DNA of 64,000 nt from Arenibacter hampyeongensis (GTDB lineage Bacteria > Bacteroidota > Bacteroidia > Flavobacteriales > Flavobacteriaceae), in NCBI RefSeq assembly GCF_002909255.1, contig NZ_PIOB01000005.1, positions 333,220 to 397,219 of the forward strand, written 5' to 3'. The notes beneath the pieces were generated by a model. That model made no database searches. It was not told the origin of the DNA and saw only the letters and a list, made by a program, of their open reading frames with translations. This document shows positions 35,206 through 44,394 of this stretch, in pieces. The translations under genes and the position numbers were made by a program. Position 1 is the first letter of the stretch. Each line of letters begins with the position of its first letter.

Positions 35206-36426
35206 ATGATTTTAGAAATGAAAGTCCCTTCTCCAGGGGAATCCATTACGGAAGTAGAGATAGCGGAATGGTTGGTAAATGATGGCGATTATGTTGAGAA
35301 AGATCAGGCAATAGCAGAAGTGGATTCCGATAAGGCTACCCTTGAATTGCCGGCAGAGGAGAGTGGAATAATTACTTTAAAGGCTGAAGTAGGAGATGCA
35401 GTTGCTGTAGGTGCTGTGGTGTGTTTAATAGACACTAGCGCTTCCAAACCTGAAGGAGCCAAAAGTGAAGAAAAGCCAGTATATAAAAAACCTGAGGTAA
35501 AAGAGGTGGCTGAAAAGAAAATTGAGGCAAAACCGGAAAAAACTTCTTATGCGTCCGGTTCAGCTTCTCCTGCTGCCAAGAAAATCCTAGCTGAGAAAGA
35601 CTTGGATGCTGCTAATATTAAAGGTACAGGCAAGGACGGTAGGATTACCAAGGAAGATGCTGTAAAAGCGGTTCCATCCATGGGTACACCTACTGGCGGA
35701 CCTAGAGGTGAAAGTCGTACCAAATTATCAATGTTACGCCGTAAAGTGGCGGAGCGATTAGTATCGGCCAAAAATGAGACGGCTATGTTGACCACCTTTA
35801 ACGAAGTGGATATGTCGGCTGTTTTTGAATTGAGAAATCAATTCAAAGAAGACTTTAAGAACAAGCATAATGTAGGTTTAGGATTTATGTCCTTTTTTAC
35901 CAAAGCTGTAATTAGGGCCTTGCAAATGTATCCTTCGGTTAACTCCATGATAGATGGCAAGGAAATGATTTCCTTTGATTTCTGTGATATTAGTATTGCG
36001 GTTTCAGGACCAAAAGGACTAATGGTGCCTGTAATACGCAATGCGGAAAATTTAAGCTTTAGGGGTGTGGAATCCGAAGTTAAAAGGTTGGCGATAAGAG
36101 CTCGTGAGGGTGAGATTACAGTAGATGAAATGACAGGGGGTACCTTTACAATTACCAATGGAGGGGTTTTTGGTTCCATGTTGTCCACTCCAATTATCAA
36201 TCCACCTCAAAGTGCAATTTTAGGAATGCACAATATAGTGGAAAGACCTATTGCCCGTGATGGAGCCATAGCAATTGCGCCAATAATGTATGTAGCACTG
36301 TCCTATGACCACAGAATTATAGACGGCAAGGAGTCTGTTGGGTTCCTTGTGGCGGTCAAAGAAGCATTGGAGAGTCCAGAAGAGTTGTTGATGGATAATA
36401 ATGTAAAAAAAGCTTTAGAGCTTTAA
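35206..36426 (+). CDS. odhB: Dihydrolipoyllysine succinyltransferase (E2 of 2-oxoglutarate dehydrogenase)
   Basis: 406 aa. Order: lipoyl domain (1-77, lipoyl Lys in [15 protein letters not shown]), flexible Lys/Glu/Pro linker, E3-binding domain ([20 protein letters not shown]) and catalytic domain ending with the His-Asp active site in [19 protein letters not shown]. It transfers succinyl to CoA. It pairs with sucA upstream. The E3 (lpd) gene is not in this stretch. A strong terminator follows. Confidence 0.96.
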   Translation: MILEMKVPSPGESITEVEIAEWLVNDGDYVEKDQAIAEVDSDKATLELPAEESGIITLKAEVGDAVAVGAVVCLIDTSASKPEGAKSEEKPVYKKPEVKEVAEKKIEAKPEKTSYASGSASPAAKKILAEKDLDAANIKGTGKDGRITKEDAVKAVPSMGTPTGGPRGESRTKLSMLRRKVAERLVSAKNETAMLTTFNEVDMSAVFELRNQFKEDFKNKHNVGLGFMSFFTKAVIRALQMYPSVNSMIDGKEMISFDFCDISIAVSGPKGLMVPVIRNAENLSFRGVESEVKRLAIRAREGEITVDEMTGGTFTITNGGVFGSMLSTPIINPPQSAILGMHNIVERPIARDGAIAIAPIMYVALSYDHRIIDGKESVGFLVAVKEALESPEELLMDNNVKKALEL

Positions 36427-36477
36427 TGTAATACTCAAGGGGCATGGCCCCTCAGGTATTGGAATGGAAATACAATG

Positions 36478-36517
36478 GACCTGCCAAGTTTTAAAAACTG
36501 GGCAGGTCTTATTTTTT
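36478..36517. terminator. Hairpin terminator between odhB and the retropepsin-like gene
   Basis: GACCTGCC (36478-36485) pairs with GGCAGGTC (36501-36508), and the inner AGTTTT/AAAACT extends the stem. T-rich sequence follows. It probably terminates odhB and may also act for the convergent minus-strand gene. Confidence 0.75.
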
Positions 36518-36534
36518 ACCCACCTTATTCGTTC

Positions 36535-36975
36535 TTATTGTTTTAGGTAAAGGCGGGTTTTTTTGTAATCAATAATGGCCCTACCTTTTTTTAGGATATC
36601 AGCCCCAATAATACCGTCTACTGGCATAGCCTTATGGGAGGTCAAGGCTTCGTTTACATGAACTAGGTCGAACAGGACAATTTTATGTTTTTTCTTGAAC
36701 CAACTCCCCATTTCTATCCTATTTTTAGTGGATAGTTTTGTGAACATTTCTGTAGCCCCGGCACCCGCTGCCTTTATTTTGGAATCTTTGGAGTTTAATT
36801 TGAAGAAATCTATTTTGTCCAAGCCAATACAAGTGTTTGATGCTCCGGTGTCCAGAATAAATCTGCCTTTCACTCCATTGATGGTTGCGGTAACTTCAAA
36901 ATGATTTGTTGCCGTTAGGACCAAGGGAATGGCTATATATTTTTTTTTGTAAAGAAAATCTTTAAGACTGGACAT
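36535..36975 (-). CDS. Retropepsin-like aspartic protease-family protein
   Basis: 146 aa, short like single-lobe retropepsins. FILDTGASNTCIGLD carries the DTG catalytic motif, and VDGIIGADILKKG is the typical second family motif. It would need to dimerise to be active. No signal peptide, so probably cytoplasmic. The start ATG 36975 lies 38 bp from the divergent tatD-family gene. Confidence 0.85.
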   Translation of the reverse strand: MSSLKDFLYKKKYIAIPLVLTATNHFEVTATINGVKGRFILDTGASNTCIGLDKIDFFKLNSKDSKIKAAGAGATEMFTKLSTKNRIEMGSWFKKKHKIVLFDLVHVNEALTSHKAMPVDGIIGADILKKGRAIIDYKKTRLYLKQ

Positions 36976-36989
36976 ATATAATTTTTTGT

Positions 36990-37009
36990 CAAAGATAATC
37001 CTATTTTTG
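36990..37009. promoter_or_regulatory. Overlapping divergent -7 boxes
   Basis: Minus strand TATCTTTG (36997-36990) serves the retropepsin-like gene; plus strand TATTTTTG (37002-37009) serves the TatD-family gene. Both match TAnnTTTG. The plus-strand box is only 4 bp before the ATG, so the transcript would be nearly leaderless. Confidence 0.45.
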
Positions 37010-37013
37010 TTCT

Positions 37014-37781
37014 ATGATATTAACAGATACGCATACCCATTTATATAGTGAAGCTTTTGATGATGATCGCAATTTGGTCATAGAAAGGGCCATGGATTTG
37101 GGAGTAAAACGCTTTTTTATTCCGGCAATTGATTCATCTTATACCAAGGCAATGTTGGATTTGGAAAATTCCTTTCCAGATAATATATTTCTTATGACCG
37201 GGTTGCATCCAACACATGTAAAGGAGAATTACAGGGATGAACTGGCCCACGTTGAGGAGATGTTGGCCTCAAGAAAATTTTATGCTGTAGGGGAGACGGG
37301 GATTGATCTGTATTGGGACAAAACTTTTCTTAAGGAACAGCAGATTGCCTTTAAACAACAAATTCAATGGGCCAAGAAATATGCTTACCCCATTGTAATA
37401 CATTGTAGGGATGGTTTCGATGAAATATTCCAAATTTTGGAGGAAGAAAAAAGTGAGGAGCTATTTGGTATTTTTCATTGTTTTACCGGCACTTTTGAAC
37501 AGGCGCTTAAGGCTATTTCCTATAATATGAAATTGGGTATAGGAGGAGTGGCTACCTTTAAAAATGGCAAAATTGATACTTTTTTAAGGGAAATTGACTT
37601 GAAACATGTGGTATTGGAAACAGATTCTCCTTATCTGGCCCCGGTTCCCTTTCGTGGAAAGCGCAATGAGAGTGCCTATTTGGTTAATGTTCTGAAAAAG
37701 ATGTCGCTCATATATGGAGTGGATAAGGACGAAATTGCAGCTATAACAACTGCCAATTCCATGGAGGTTTTTGGAATCTAA
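37014..37781 (+). CDS. TatD-family metal-dependent DNase/hydrolase
   Basis: 255 aa, the usual length. Metal ligands: LTDTHTHLYSE (HxH), VGETGIDLYWD (Glu), VIHCRDGFDE and GIFHCFTGTF (His), and LETDSPYLAP (Asp). PFRGKRNES is the family tail motif. Members show 3'-5' exonuclease or deoxyribonuclease activity in the cytoplasm. The upstream gap of 38 bp is shared with the divergent retropepsin-like gene. Confidence 0.95.
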   Translation: MILTDTHTHLYSEAFDDDRNLVIERAMDLGVKRFFIPAIDSSYTKAMLDLENSFPDNIFLMTGLHPTHVKENYRDELAHVEEMLASRKFYAVGETGIDLYWDKTFLKEQQIAFKQQIQWAKKYAYPIVIHCRDGFDEIFQILEEEKSEELFGIFHCFTGTFEQALKAISYNMKLGIGGVATFKNGKIDTFLREIDLKHVVLETDSPYLAPVPFRGKRNESAYLVNVLKKMSLIYGVDKDEIAAITTANSMEVFGI

Positions 37782-37873
37782 AAGAAAGTCGAATCTATTG
37801 ACTGATAATTGGGATTTAACCCTAATGATAGAGTTTGGAATTTGCCATTGTATATCCTAAATAAAAACTAAAA

Positions 37874-38920
37874 TTGAATAATAGAACTTCAGTAGCCAAA
37901 AAAACGAAGATTCTCCTTATTTATACGGGAGGGACCATAGGTATGGTTAAGGATTATGAGTCCGGAGCCTTAAAAGCTTTTAATTTTAACAAATTGCTTA
38001 AAAATATTCCAGAGCTAAATCAATTGGACTGCAGCATAGAGAGTGTTTCCTTTGACGAGCCTATAGATTCGTCCAATATGGATGTTGGGCATTGGGTCAA
38101 TATTGCTACGATTATTGAGGATCATTATGATACTCATGATGGTTTTGTAGTGCTCCATGGGAGCGATACTATGAGCTATACTTCTTCAGCCTTGAGCTAT
38201 ATGTTGGAGAATTTACAGAAACCAGTGATTTTTACGGGTTCCCAGTTGCCTATTGGTGATTTAAGGACAGACGCCAAGGAGAATCTAATTACTTCGATTC
38301 AGATTGCCGCATTGTGGAAAAACAACAAGCCCGTAGTGCAGGAAGTTGGTCTATATTTCGAATATAAATTATATAGGGCAAATAGGACTACAAAGATAAA
38401 TGCGGAGCATTTTGAGGCTTTTGCCTCCTTAAATTATCCTGCATTAATAGGATCTGGGGTACATTTAAAAGTAAATGAGGAGTATTTATATAGACCGAAC
38501 TCGGCTAAAAGACTAAAAGTCCATAAAGAAATGGATCAAAATGTATTCATTTTTAAATTATTTCCTGGTTTTAACCAATCCGTGTTGCACAGTGTCTTAA
38601 ATTCCCCTAACTTAAAGGCAGTGGTTTTGGAGACATATGGCTCAGGAAATGCCCCAACGAACGAATGGTTTAGCTTGGAATTAAAAAAAGCCATGGAAAG
38701 AGGAATTTTTATTATTAATGTAACACAGTGTTCAGGAGGCAGTGTTCTTATGGGGCATTATGAAACCAGTAAGCACCTTCAAAAACTACAAGTAATTAAT
38801 GGTAAGGATATTACAACGGAGGCGGCTATTACCAAGTTAATGTATTTACTTGGTAATAATATTTCCCCTAAGTTGTTCAAAACCATATATGAAACATCTC
38901 TCAGGGGTGAAATGCAATAA
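37874..38920 (+). CDS. Type I L-asparaginase
   Basis: 348 aa. The only suitable start is TTG 37874, because the next ATG lies inside the catalytic motif. The active-site Thr is in IYTGGTIGMV; the second triad site is VLHGSDTMSYTSSALSYML; FTGSQLP and ANRTTKINAEHF are further family markers. It hydrolyses asparagine to aspartate, probably in the cytoplasm. A separate, unrelated exported Ntn asparaginase lies at 59198. Confidence 0.92.
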   Translation: MNNRTSVAKKTKILLIYTGGTIGMVKDYESGALKAFNFNKLLKNIPELNQLDCSIESVSFDEPIDSSNMDVGHWVNIATIIEDHYDTHDGFVVLHGSDTMSYTSSALSYMLENLQKPVIFTGSQLPIGDLRTDAKENLITSIQIAALWKNNKPVVQEVGLYFEYKLYRANRTTKINAEHFEAFASLNYPALIGSGVHLKVNEEYLYRPNSAKRLKVHKEMDQNVFIFKLFPGFNQSVLHSVLNSPNLKAVVLETYGSGNAPTNEWFSLELKKAMERGIFIINVTQCSGGSVLMGHYETSKHLQKLQVINGKDITTEAAITKLMYLLGNNISPKLFKTIYETSLRGEMQ

Positions 38921-38986
38921 AAATAACAGTCTAAATTTCTTTAACTAATATTTTTTTTGTTATTTGGCTGCCCGTTAACTAGTACT

Positions 38987-39074
38987 AGAGAGGTGGCCGA
39001 GTGGTCGAAGGCGCACGCCTGGAAAGTGTGTATACCCCACAAGGGTATCGAGGGTTCGAATCCCTTCCTCTCTG
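38987..39074 (+). tRNA. tRNA-Ser(GGA)
   Basis: Acceptor stem AGAGAGG / CCTCTCT (38987-38993 with 39067-39073), discriminator G, no encoded CCA. The anticodon loop CTGGAAA carries GGA at 39021-39023. Long class II variable arm, and T-arm GAGGG/TTCGAAT/CCCTT. Reads TCC/TCT codons. Confidence 0.95.
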
Positions 39075-39153
39075 CTGTTAAGTTTTAATTTTTATATTGC
39101 AATTTTTTTTTATCTTTAACCCTATTAACTAACTAAATTTAAGTTTGAAAGAA

Positions 39154-39903
39154 ATGAAAAGACTATTCTCTATCCTAGCAACGGCTGGGTTATTTGTGGC
39201 AGGTACAAATACAGTAAGTGCGAAAGTTGTTGCAGCAGCAGCTATTTTGCAAGATGCGGCTCCAGCGGCAGAAAAAGGATTTACCCAAGTTCTTAAGGAA
39301 CAATTTATACAGGGTGGTGCCGGATTTATGGGTATTGTTCTTTTATGTTTGATTCTTGGACTTGCGGTAGCGATCGAAAGAATTATTTATTTAAATCTTG
39401 CAACTACGAACACAACAAAACTAAAGCAACAAGTAGAAGATGCTTTGGCTTCAGGTGGTGTAGAAGCTGCCAAAGAAGTTTGTAGAAATACAAAAGGACC
39501 AGTTGCTTCTATCTACTATCAAGGTTTGGAAAGAGCTGGTGACAGTATCGAGTCTGCTGAAAAGGCAGTTGTAGCCTACGGAGGTGTGCAAATGGGTCAA
39601 TTGGAGAAAAACGTTTCTTGGTTGTCTTTGTTTATCGCGGTAGCTCCGATGCTTGGGTTCATGGGTACGGTAATCGGTATGATTCAGGCCTTCCAGAAAA
39701 TTGCAGCGGTTGGTAACTTAAGTGCTTCGCTTATTGCAGGTGATATCCAGGTGGCGTTATTAACAACGGTATTTGGTCTTATTACTGCGATTATCCTTCA
39801 AATCTTCTACAATTATATCATTGCAAAAATCGACAGTATTGTAAATGATATGGAAGATTCATCAATCGCTTTGATTGATATGTTGGCAGATCACAAAAAA
39901 TAA
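39154..39903 (+). CDS. exbB: MotA/TolQ/ExbB proton channel-family protein
   Basis: 249 aa from ATG 39154. An N-terminal signal-like helix is followed by a helix at about 60-80 (GFMGIVLLCLILGLAVAIE) and two later channel helices with the family motif APMLGFMGTVIGMIQAF. It energises outer-membrane processes with the proton gradient alongside the ExbD proteins encoded downstream. First gene of a cluster with a 4-helix protein, two ExbDs and a PorT-like barrel. Confidence 0.92.
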   Translation: MKRLFSILATAGLFVAGTNTVSAKVVAAAAILQDAAPAAEKGFTQVLKEQFIQGGAGFMGIVLLCLILGLAVAIERIIYLNLATTNTTKLKQQVEDALASGGVEAAKEVCRNTKGPVASIYYQGLERAGDSIESAEKAVVAYGGVQMGQLEKNVSWLSLFIAVAPMLGFMGTVIGMIQAFQKIAAVGNLSASLIAGDIQVALLTTVFGLITAIILQIFYNYIIAKIDSIVNDMEDSSIALIDMLADHKK

Positions 39904-39929
39904 GTCGGACACTAAATACTTAAAGTATC

Positions 39930-40373
39930 ATGCATAAAATTGTTAAAATAATATTAGTTGTACTTGGAGTTATCGGGGCCATACTGTGGTTTCAGCTTCC
40001 AAGTTCAGACGTTCCCGCAACGGAAGCCATAAATAATGGGTCTATGAACTTTATGTTCATTATCACCTATTTATTGTTGGGGATTGCGATAGCGGCCTCG
40101 GTTCTTTTTGGATTGATGAATTTATTGACATCCAAAGGTGCCTTAAAGAAAACCCTATTTGGTGTAGGCGGACTTTTGGTTGTTGTTGTTATTGCTTATG
40201 CCCTAGCAAATGGAACGGACGTTAATTTGGACGAAATGGCCAAAAAAGGAGTTCCAACTACTGAGAGTACTGTTAAGACCATAGGGATGGGATTGAATGT
40301 ATTTTTTATACTTACAATAATAGCTGTAGGTGCCATGTTGTGGTCCGGAGTTAAGAAAATGATTAGTAAATAA
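39930..40373 (+). CDS. Four-helix membrane protein in the exbB-exbD cluster
   Basis: 147 aa with four hydrophobic helices (about 5-22, 40-65, 77-93, 122-140). No family motif recognised. Its position between exbB and exbD, 26 bp after exbB and 14 bp before exbD, suggests it is a component or assembly factor of the same energy-transducing complex. Confidence 0.8.
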   Translation: MHKIVKIILVVLGVIGAILWFQLPSSDVPATEAINNGSMNFMFIITYLLLGIAIAASVLFGLMNLLTSKGALKKTLFGVGGLLVVVVIAYALANGTDVNLDEMAKKGVPTTESTVKTIGMGLNVFFILTIIAVGAMLWSGVKKMISK

Positions 40374-40387
40374 TAAAATAAAATATT

Positions 40388-41008
40388 ATGCCAAAAAGAG
40401 GAGCACCACCAGAGGTAAATGCGGGTTCTATGGCAGACATAGCGTTCTTATTGCTTATCTTTTTTCTAGTGACCACCACTATTGAGACAGATGCAGGTTT
40501 AGATCGTATGTTACCGCCAATAGAGCCGCCAGATACAGATGTAATCATTAAGCAAAAGAATATTTTTCAGGTTAACATTAACCGCGACGGACAATTATTG
40601 GCTGATGATGAATTAACGAATATTAAGGATTTAAGGGCGAAGGCCATTGCATTTTTGGACAATGGTGGTGCTCCTTCGGGAACCGCAGACTATTGTAATT
40701 ATTGCAAAGGGAAAAGGGAAGCTACATCATCTGATAGTCCCTCCAAGGCCATTATTTCACTTAAGAACGATAGGGAGACTAAATATGGTACTTACATAAC
40801 AGTTCAGAACGAATTGGTGGGTGCCTATAATGATCTTAGGAACCGTGAAGCTCAACGTTTGTTCAAAAAAGACTTTACGGATATGGAAGCTGAATATCTT
40901 AATCCAGAAACTCCGGACAATGTTCGTGATGAATTGAAGGAAAAGGTAAAGAAAATTCAGGATTTGTTTCCACAGAAACTTTCAGAGGCTGAAACATCGT
41001 CAAACTAA
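40388..41008 (+). CDS. exbD: ExbD/TolR-family protein, long form with CxxC insert
   Basis: 206 aa, longer than typical ExbD (about 140). The N-terminal helix contains the conserved proton-path Asp in NAGSMADIAFLLLIFFLVTT. The periplasmic domain includes an insert with ADYCNYCKGKRE (CxxC) and an extra helical tail. The insert could form a disulfide or bind a partner. Cotranscribed with exbB. Confidence 0.92.
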   Translation: MPKRGAPPEVNAGSMADIAFLLLIFFLVTTTIETDAGLDRMLPPIEPPDTDVIIKQKNIFQVNINRDGQLLADDELTNIKDLRAKAIAFLDNGGAPSGTADYCNYCKGKREATSSDSPSKAIISLKNDRETKYGTYITVQNELVGAYNDLRNREAQRLFKKDFTDMEAEYLNPETPDNVRDELKEKVKKIQDLFPQKLSEAETSSN

Positions 41009-41033
41009 ATTCAGAAGTTAAAAACTAGATACT

Positions 41034-41516
41034 ATGTCAAAATTTAATAAGAAAAAAGATGCGGCTTTACCTGCGGTGAATACAGCATCATTGCCAGATA
41101 TCGTTTTTATGCTTTTGTTCTTCTTTATGACGGTTACGGTGATGAAAGATAGTACCCTTAAGGTGGAAAACGTACTGCCCAATGCAACAGAAATTAAAAA
41201 ACTGGAGAAAAAGGATCGAGTCATTTATATTTATGTTGGGAAACCAACCCGTGAATATGAGAAGACTTATGGTACCGAATCCAAAATTCAGTTGAACGAT
41301 AAATTCGCTTCAGCATCGGACGTAGGAGATTATATTTTGATGGAAAGGGCCAAAAAGCCCCAGGAATTACAAAATGTATTGACAACAGCACTTAAGGTTG
41401 ACAAGAATGCCAATATGGGTATTATTTCCGATATTAAACAAGAACTTAGAAAGGTAAATGCTTTGAAGGTAAATTATACCACCTATGACGGTGATGCTTT
41501 CAGGAATTTGCAATAG
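41034..41516 (+). CDS. exbD: ExbD/TolR-family protein, second copy
   Basis: 160 aa. The conserved motif is NTASLPDIVFMLLFFFMTVT in the single N-terminal helix. A periplasmic domain follows (VIYIYVGKPTREYE). It starts 25 bp after the first ExbD. Two ExbD types beside one ExbB are common in Bacteroidota. A strong hairpin terminator follows. Confidence 0.92.
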   Translation: MSKFNKKKDAALPAVNTASLPDIVFMLLFFFMTVTVMKDSTLKVENVLPNATEIKKLEKKDRVIYIYVGKPTREYEKTYGTESKIQLNDKFASASDVGDYILMERAKKPQELQNVLTTALKVDKNANMGIISDIKQELRKVNALKVNYTTYDGDAFRNLQ

Positions 41517-41540
41517 TTAGTAAAAGGATAAGAGAATCGG

Positions 41541-41576
41541 AACGCTTCAAATGGTTATATTTGGAGCGTTTTTTTT
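41541..41576 (+). terminator. Rho-independent terminator of the exbB-exbD operon
   Basis: 12-bp stem AACGCTTCAAAT (41541-41552) / ATTTGGAGCGTT (41559-41570) with one G-T pair and a 6-nt loop, followed by six Ts. Confidence 0.85.
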
Positions 41577-41604
41577 ATGTTTAATTAATTACCTTTAGTG
41601 GGCT

Positions 41605-42297
41605 ATGAGATTTTCCTGCATATTAATTATACTTCTGTTCTCCAGTGCATTTGTTGAAGCGCAGGTTTTGGATTCCAATCAAAATGGGGATCGAAAGTAT
41701 TTGGAAGATCAGTTTTATTTTGGGCTTACCTATAATTTTGCCACAGAGCTCCCCATTGGTGTTTCACAAAGAAATTTATCATATGGATTGCAAGGAGGGT
41801 TTATAAAGGATATTCCACTTAGTTATGATAGAACCTTTGGACTTGGAATTGGTTTGGGTTATGGCATAAATTCCTACTATACAAATTTATTGGCATCCCA
41901 ACAGGGTACCGAATTGGAGTACACTATATTGGATAGTGATGCTGATTTTAAAAGAAACAAAATAGCAACACATGTCCTGGAGCTTCCCTTTCAATTCAGG
42001 TGGCGCAATTCCACTCCTCAGGAATATAAATTTTGGCGGATATATACTGGAATTAAGATGGGCTATGTTTTTGATGGTCGGTCCAAGTACGTTTCCAGCA
42101 CGGAGAAAATTGTTCTTGTCAACAAGGATATTAGGGATTTTCAGTATGGTCTAACCTTGAATGTTGGCTATAATACCTTTAATATTCATATTTACTATGC
42201 CTTAAGTTCGTTGTTTAACGATGGGATAATGGTGCAGTCGGGAGAGGCAATAGAGTACAAGCCACTTAAAGTCGGGCTTATTTTCTATATTTTATAG
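41605..42297 (+). CDS. porT: PorT-like outer-membrane beta-barrel protein
   Basis: 230 aa. Sec signal (MRFSCILIILLFSSAFVEA). About eight amphipathic strands, e.g. FYFGLTYNFATELPIG, FGLGIGLGYGINSYYTN, FQYGLTLNVGYNTFNIHIYY, ending IFYIL. Length and placement just after ExbD match PorT, the type IX secretion-linked barrel of gliding or secreting Bacteroidota. I assign the name by context and shape, so it could be another barrel of this superfamily. Confidence 0.75.
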   Translation: MRFSCILIILLFSSAFVEAQVLDSNQNGDRKYLEDQFYFGLTYNFATELPIGVSQRNLSYGLQGGFIKDIPLSYDRTFGLGIGLGYGINSYYTNLLASQQGTELEYTILDSDADFKRNKIATHVLELPFQFRWRNSTPQEYKFWRIYTGIKMGYVFDGRSKYVSSTEKIVLVNKDIRDFQYGLTLNVGYNTFNIHIYYALSSLFNDGIMVQSGEAIEYKPLKVGLIFYIL

Positions 42298-42897
42298 CCA
42301 AAATTTAATGGTAAATAATTGTGTAAAAAGGCCAATGGCAAAACCAATTATCACTTCCGCTTTGGTATGGGCGTTTAAATAAAGTCGGGATGTGGCCGCT
42401 AGGCCGCAAAGTATGGTCACTATGCTAATGGCAATGGTGATATTGATTTCGAAGTGTATACTTAGAGTTATCAGGAACATTAAAAGGCTGCCCATGCCCA
42501 AGAGATGCATACTGCATTTAAAGTTTAGAAAAAGCAATACCAGTGCGCTAAATAGGCCTGCTATAAGGCCTAGAAAATAGTAATGTAGCTCTATTGTAAA
42601 GTTGTTGGGGATTACCTTCAACAAGACCATTAAAAGCAGTCCTAGACTAATATAGAGCGGGTATTTCCTTTCTTGGAGATTTGGCATGAAAATGGAGCTG
42701 ACAATCCCTAAGTTTCTTAAGATCAAAAAAAATATTATGGGAATAATAATGGTCAGGATAAATATGGGCAATATATTGCCGCTCTGCATTTCCAACGGAC
42801 TGTATTTAGGAGTAATCAAAAAATAGGCTATAGTGCCAGCAAATGGCACAAAGAGCGGGTGTAGTAGGTAAGATGTGATCTTGAGGAATAGTCGCAT
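42292..42897 (-). CDS. PAP2-superfamily-like integral membrane protein
   Basis: 201 aa with about six transmembrane helices. Near the C-terminus, SRLYLNAHTKAEVIIGFAIGL resembles the last PAP2 phosphatase motif, with SR and H before a helix. The first PAP2 motif is not clear, so catalysis is doubtful. The start codon overlaps the rpoN stop by one base (TAATG), so translation is probably coupled to rpoN. Confidence 0.7.
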   Translation of the reverse strand: MRLFLKITSYLLHPLFVPFAGTIAYFLITPKYSPLEMQSGNILPIFILTIIIPIIFFLILRNLGIVSSIFMPNLQERKYPLYISLGLLLMVLLKVIPNNFTIELHYYFLGLIAGLFSALVLLFLNFKCSMHLLGMGSLLMFLITLSIHFEINITIAISIVTILCGLAATSRLYLNAHTKAEVIIGFAIGLFTQLFTIKFWL

Positions 42898-44354
42898 TAA
42901 ATCTGTTTTCTCAACCTAGCCACAGGGATATCCAACTGTTCCCTATATTTTGCTACAGTCCTTCTGGCAATAGGGTAACCTTTTTCTTTTAGTATGGCCG
43001 CCAGCTTGTCATCTGTTAGCGGTTTTTTCTTGGTTTCTTCGCCAATGACAGTCTCCAATATCTTTTTTATTTCTTTAGTGGACACATCCTCTCCTTGATC
43101 ATTTTTCATGGATTCTGAAAAATAGTCCTTAATCAATTTTGTCCCATAGGGAGTGTCAACGTATTTGCTATTGGCTACTCTGGAAACCGTGGATACGTCC
43201 ATGTGGATTCCATCGGCAATGTCCTTTAGGATCATAGGTCGCAGTTTACGCTCATCTCCGGTAAGGAAGTACTCTTGTTGATATTCCATGATTTCGTTCA
43301 TGGTAATGTAAAGCGTTTGCTGGCGTTGTCTAATGGCGTCAATAAACCATTTGGCAGAATCCAGCTTTTGCTTAATGAACATTACGGTGTCTTTCTGGGA
43401 CTTGGATTTTTCCTTGGAATTTTTGTATCCTTCCAACATGTTGTTGTATTCCCTTGAAACATGTAATTCTGGAGCATTTCTTCCATTTAGGGTAAGTTCC
43501 AATTCTCCGTCCACGATTCGAATTGTAAAATCAGGGACCACGTGCTCAACTGTTCTGTTATTTCCGGAATATGAACCGCCTGGTTTGGGATTTAGCCGCT
43601 CGATCTCAGATATGGCATCCTTTAACTGTTCCTCTGTTATATTGTGTTTCTGAATTAGTTTTTGATAGTGTTTTTTGGTGAACTGTTCAAAAGATTTTTC
43701 CAATAGTACTATTGCCAATTCAATACTTGGAGTTACTTCTTTTCTTCTTAATTGAATAAGCAGGCACTCTTCCAAGGTTCTTGCGGCTACACCTGCGGGG
43801 TCAAGATCTTGAACTATGCGCAATACTTTTTCTATGGTCTTTTCCTCAGTGTATATATTTTGGGTAAATGCCAAATCGTCCATAATGTCCGTAAGGGGCC
43901 TTCTTATATATCCGCTTTCATCCACACTACCTACCAAGAATTCGGCAATAGACCATTCCTCATCGGTCAAATAAATAGTGTTTAATTGATTTATTAGGTA
44001 TTGGTTGAATGAAATTCCGGCGGCATACGGTACACTTTTTTCCTCATCATCGGCACTGTAGTTGTTGGCTTGCGTACGGTAATCCGGTACTTCGTCATCA
44101 CTTAAATAGTCATCTATATTGATATCTTCGGCACTGATGTTTTCGCTATCGGTTTCGTTATCGTAGAGATCATCAAATTCATCCTCCTGGGTTTCGCCCT
44201 CTTCCTTTCCAGTTTCTAGAGCAGGGTTTTCCTCCAGTTCTTGTTTTAGTCGTTGTTCAAATGCTTGCGTAGGCAATTGAATCAACTTCATCAACTGTAT
44301 TTGTTGTGGAGATAATTTCTGCGATAATTTAAACTGTAGGTGTTGTTTCAGCAT
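42897..44354 (-). CDS. rpoN: RNA polymerase sigma-54 factor
   Basis: 485 aa. Region I is the Gln/Leu-rich activator-binding helix (KLSPQQIQLMKLIQLPTQAF), followed by an acidic region II. The core-binding domain (FLVGSVDESGYIR, IVQDLDPAGVAARTLEECL) precedes the C-terminal DNA-binding domain, ending with the RpoN box ARRTVAKYREQL. It recognises -24/-12 promoters and needs AAA+ activators, none visible here. Downstream of asnS, with the PAP2-like gene overlapping its stop. Confidence 0.97.
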   Translation of the reverse strand: MLKQHLQFKLSQKLSPQQIQLMKLIQLPTQAFEQRLKQELEENPALETGKEEGETQEDEFDDLYDNETDSENISAEDINIDDYLSDDEVPDYRTQANNYSADDEEKSVPYAAGISFNQYLINQLNTIYLTDEEWSIAEFLVGSVDESGYIRRPLTDIMDDLAFTQNIYTEEKTIEKVLRIVQDLDPAGVAARTLEECLLIQLRRKEVTPSIELAIVLLEKSFEQFTKKHYQKLIQKHNITEEQLKDAISEIERLNPKPGGSYSGNNRTVEHVVPDFTIRIVDGELELTLNGRNAPELHVSREYNNMLEGYKNSKEKSKSQKDTVMFIKQKLDSAKWFIDAIRQRQQTLYITMNEIMEYQQEYFLTGDERKLRPMILKDIADGIHMDVSTVSRVANSKYVDTPYGTKLIKDYFSESMKNDQGEDVSTKEIKKILETVIGEETKKKPLTDDKLAAILKEKGYPIARRTVAKYREQLDIPVARLRKQI

Positions 44355-44394
44355 AAAAATTGATAATCTTTCCTATAAAGTTAAAGAATAATGA

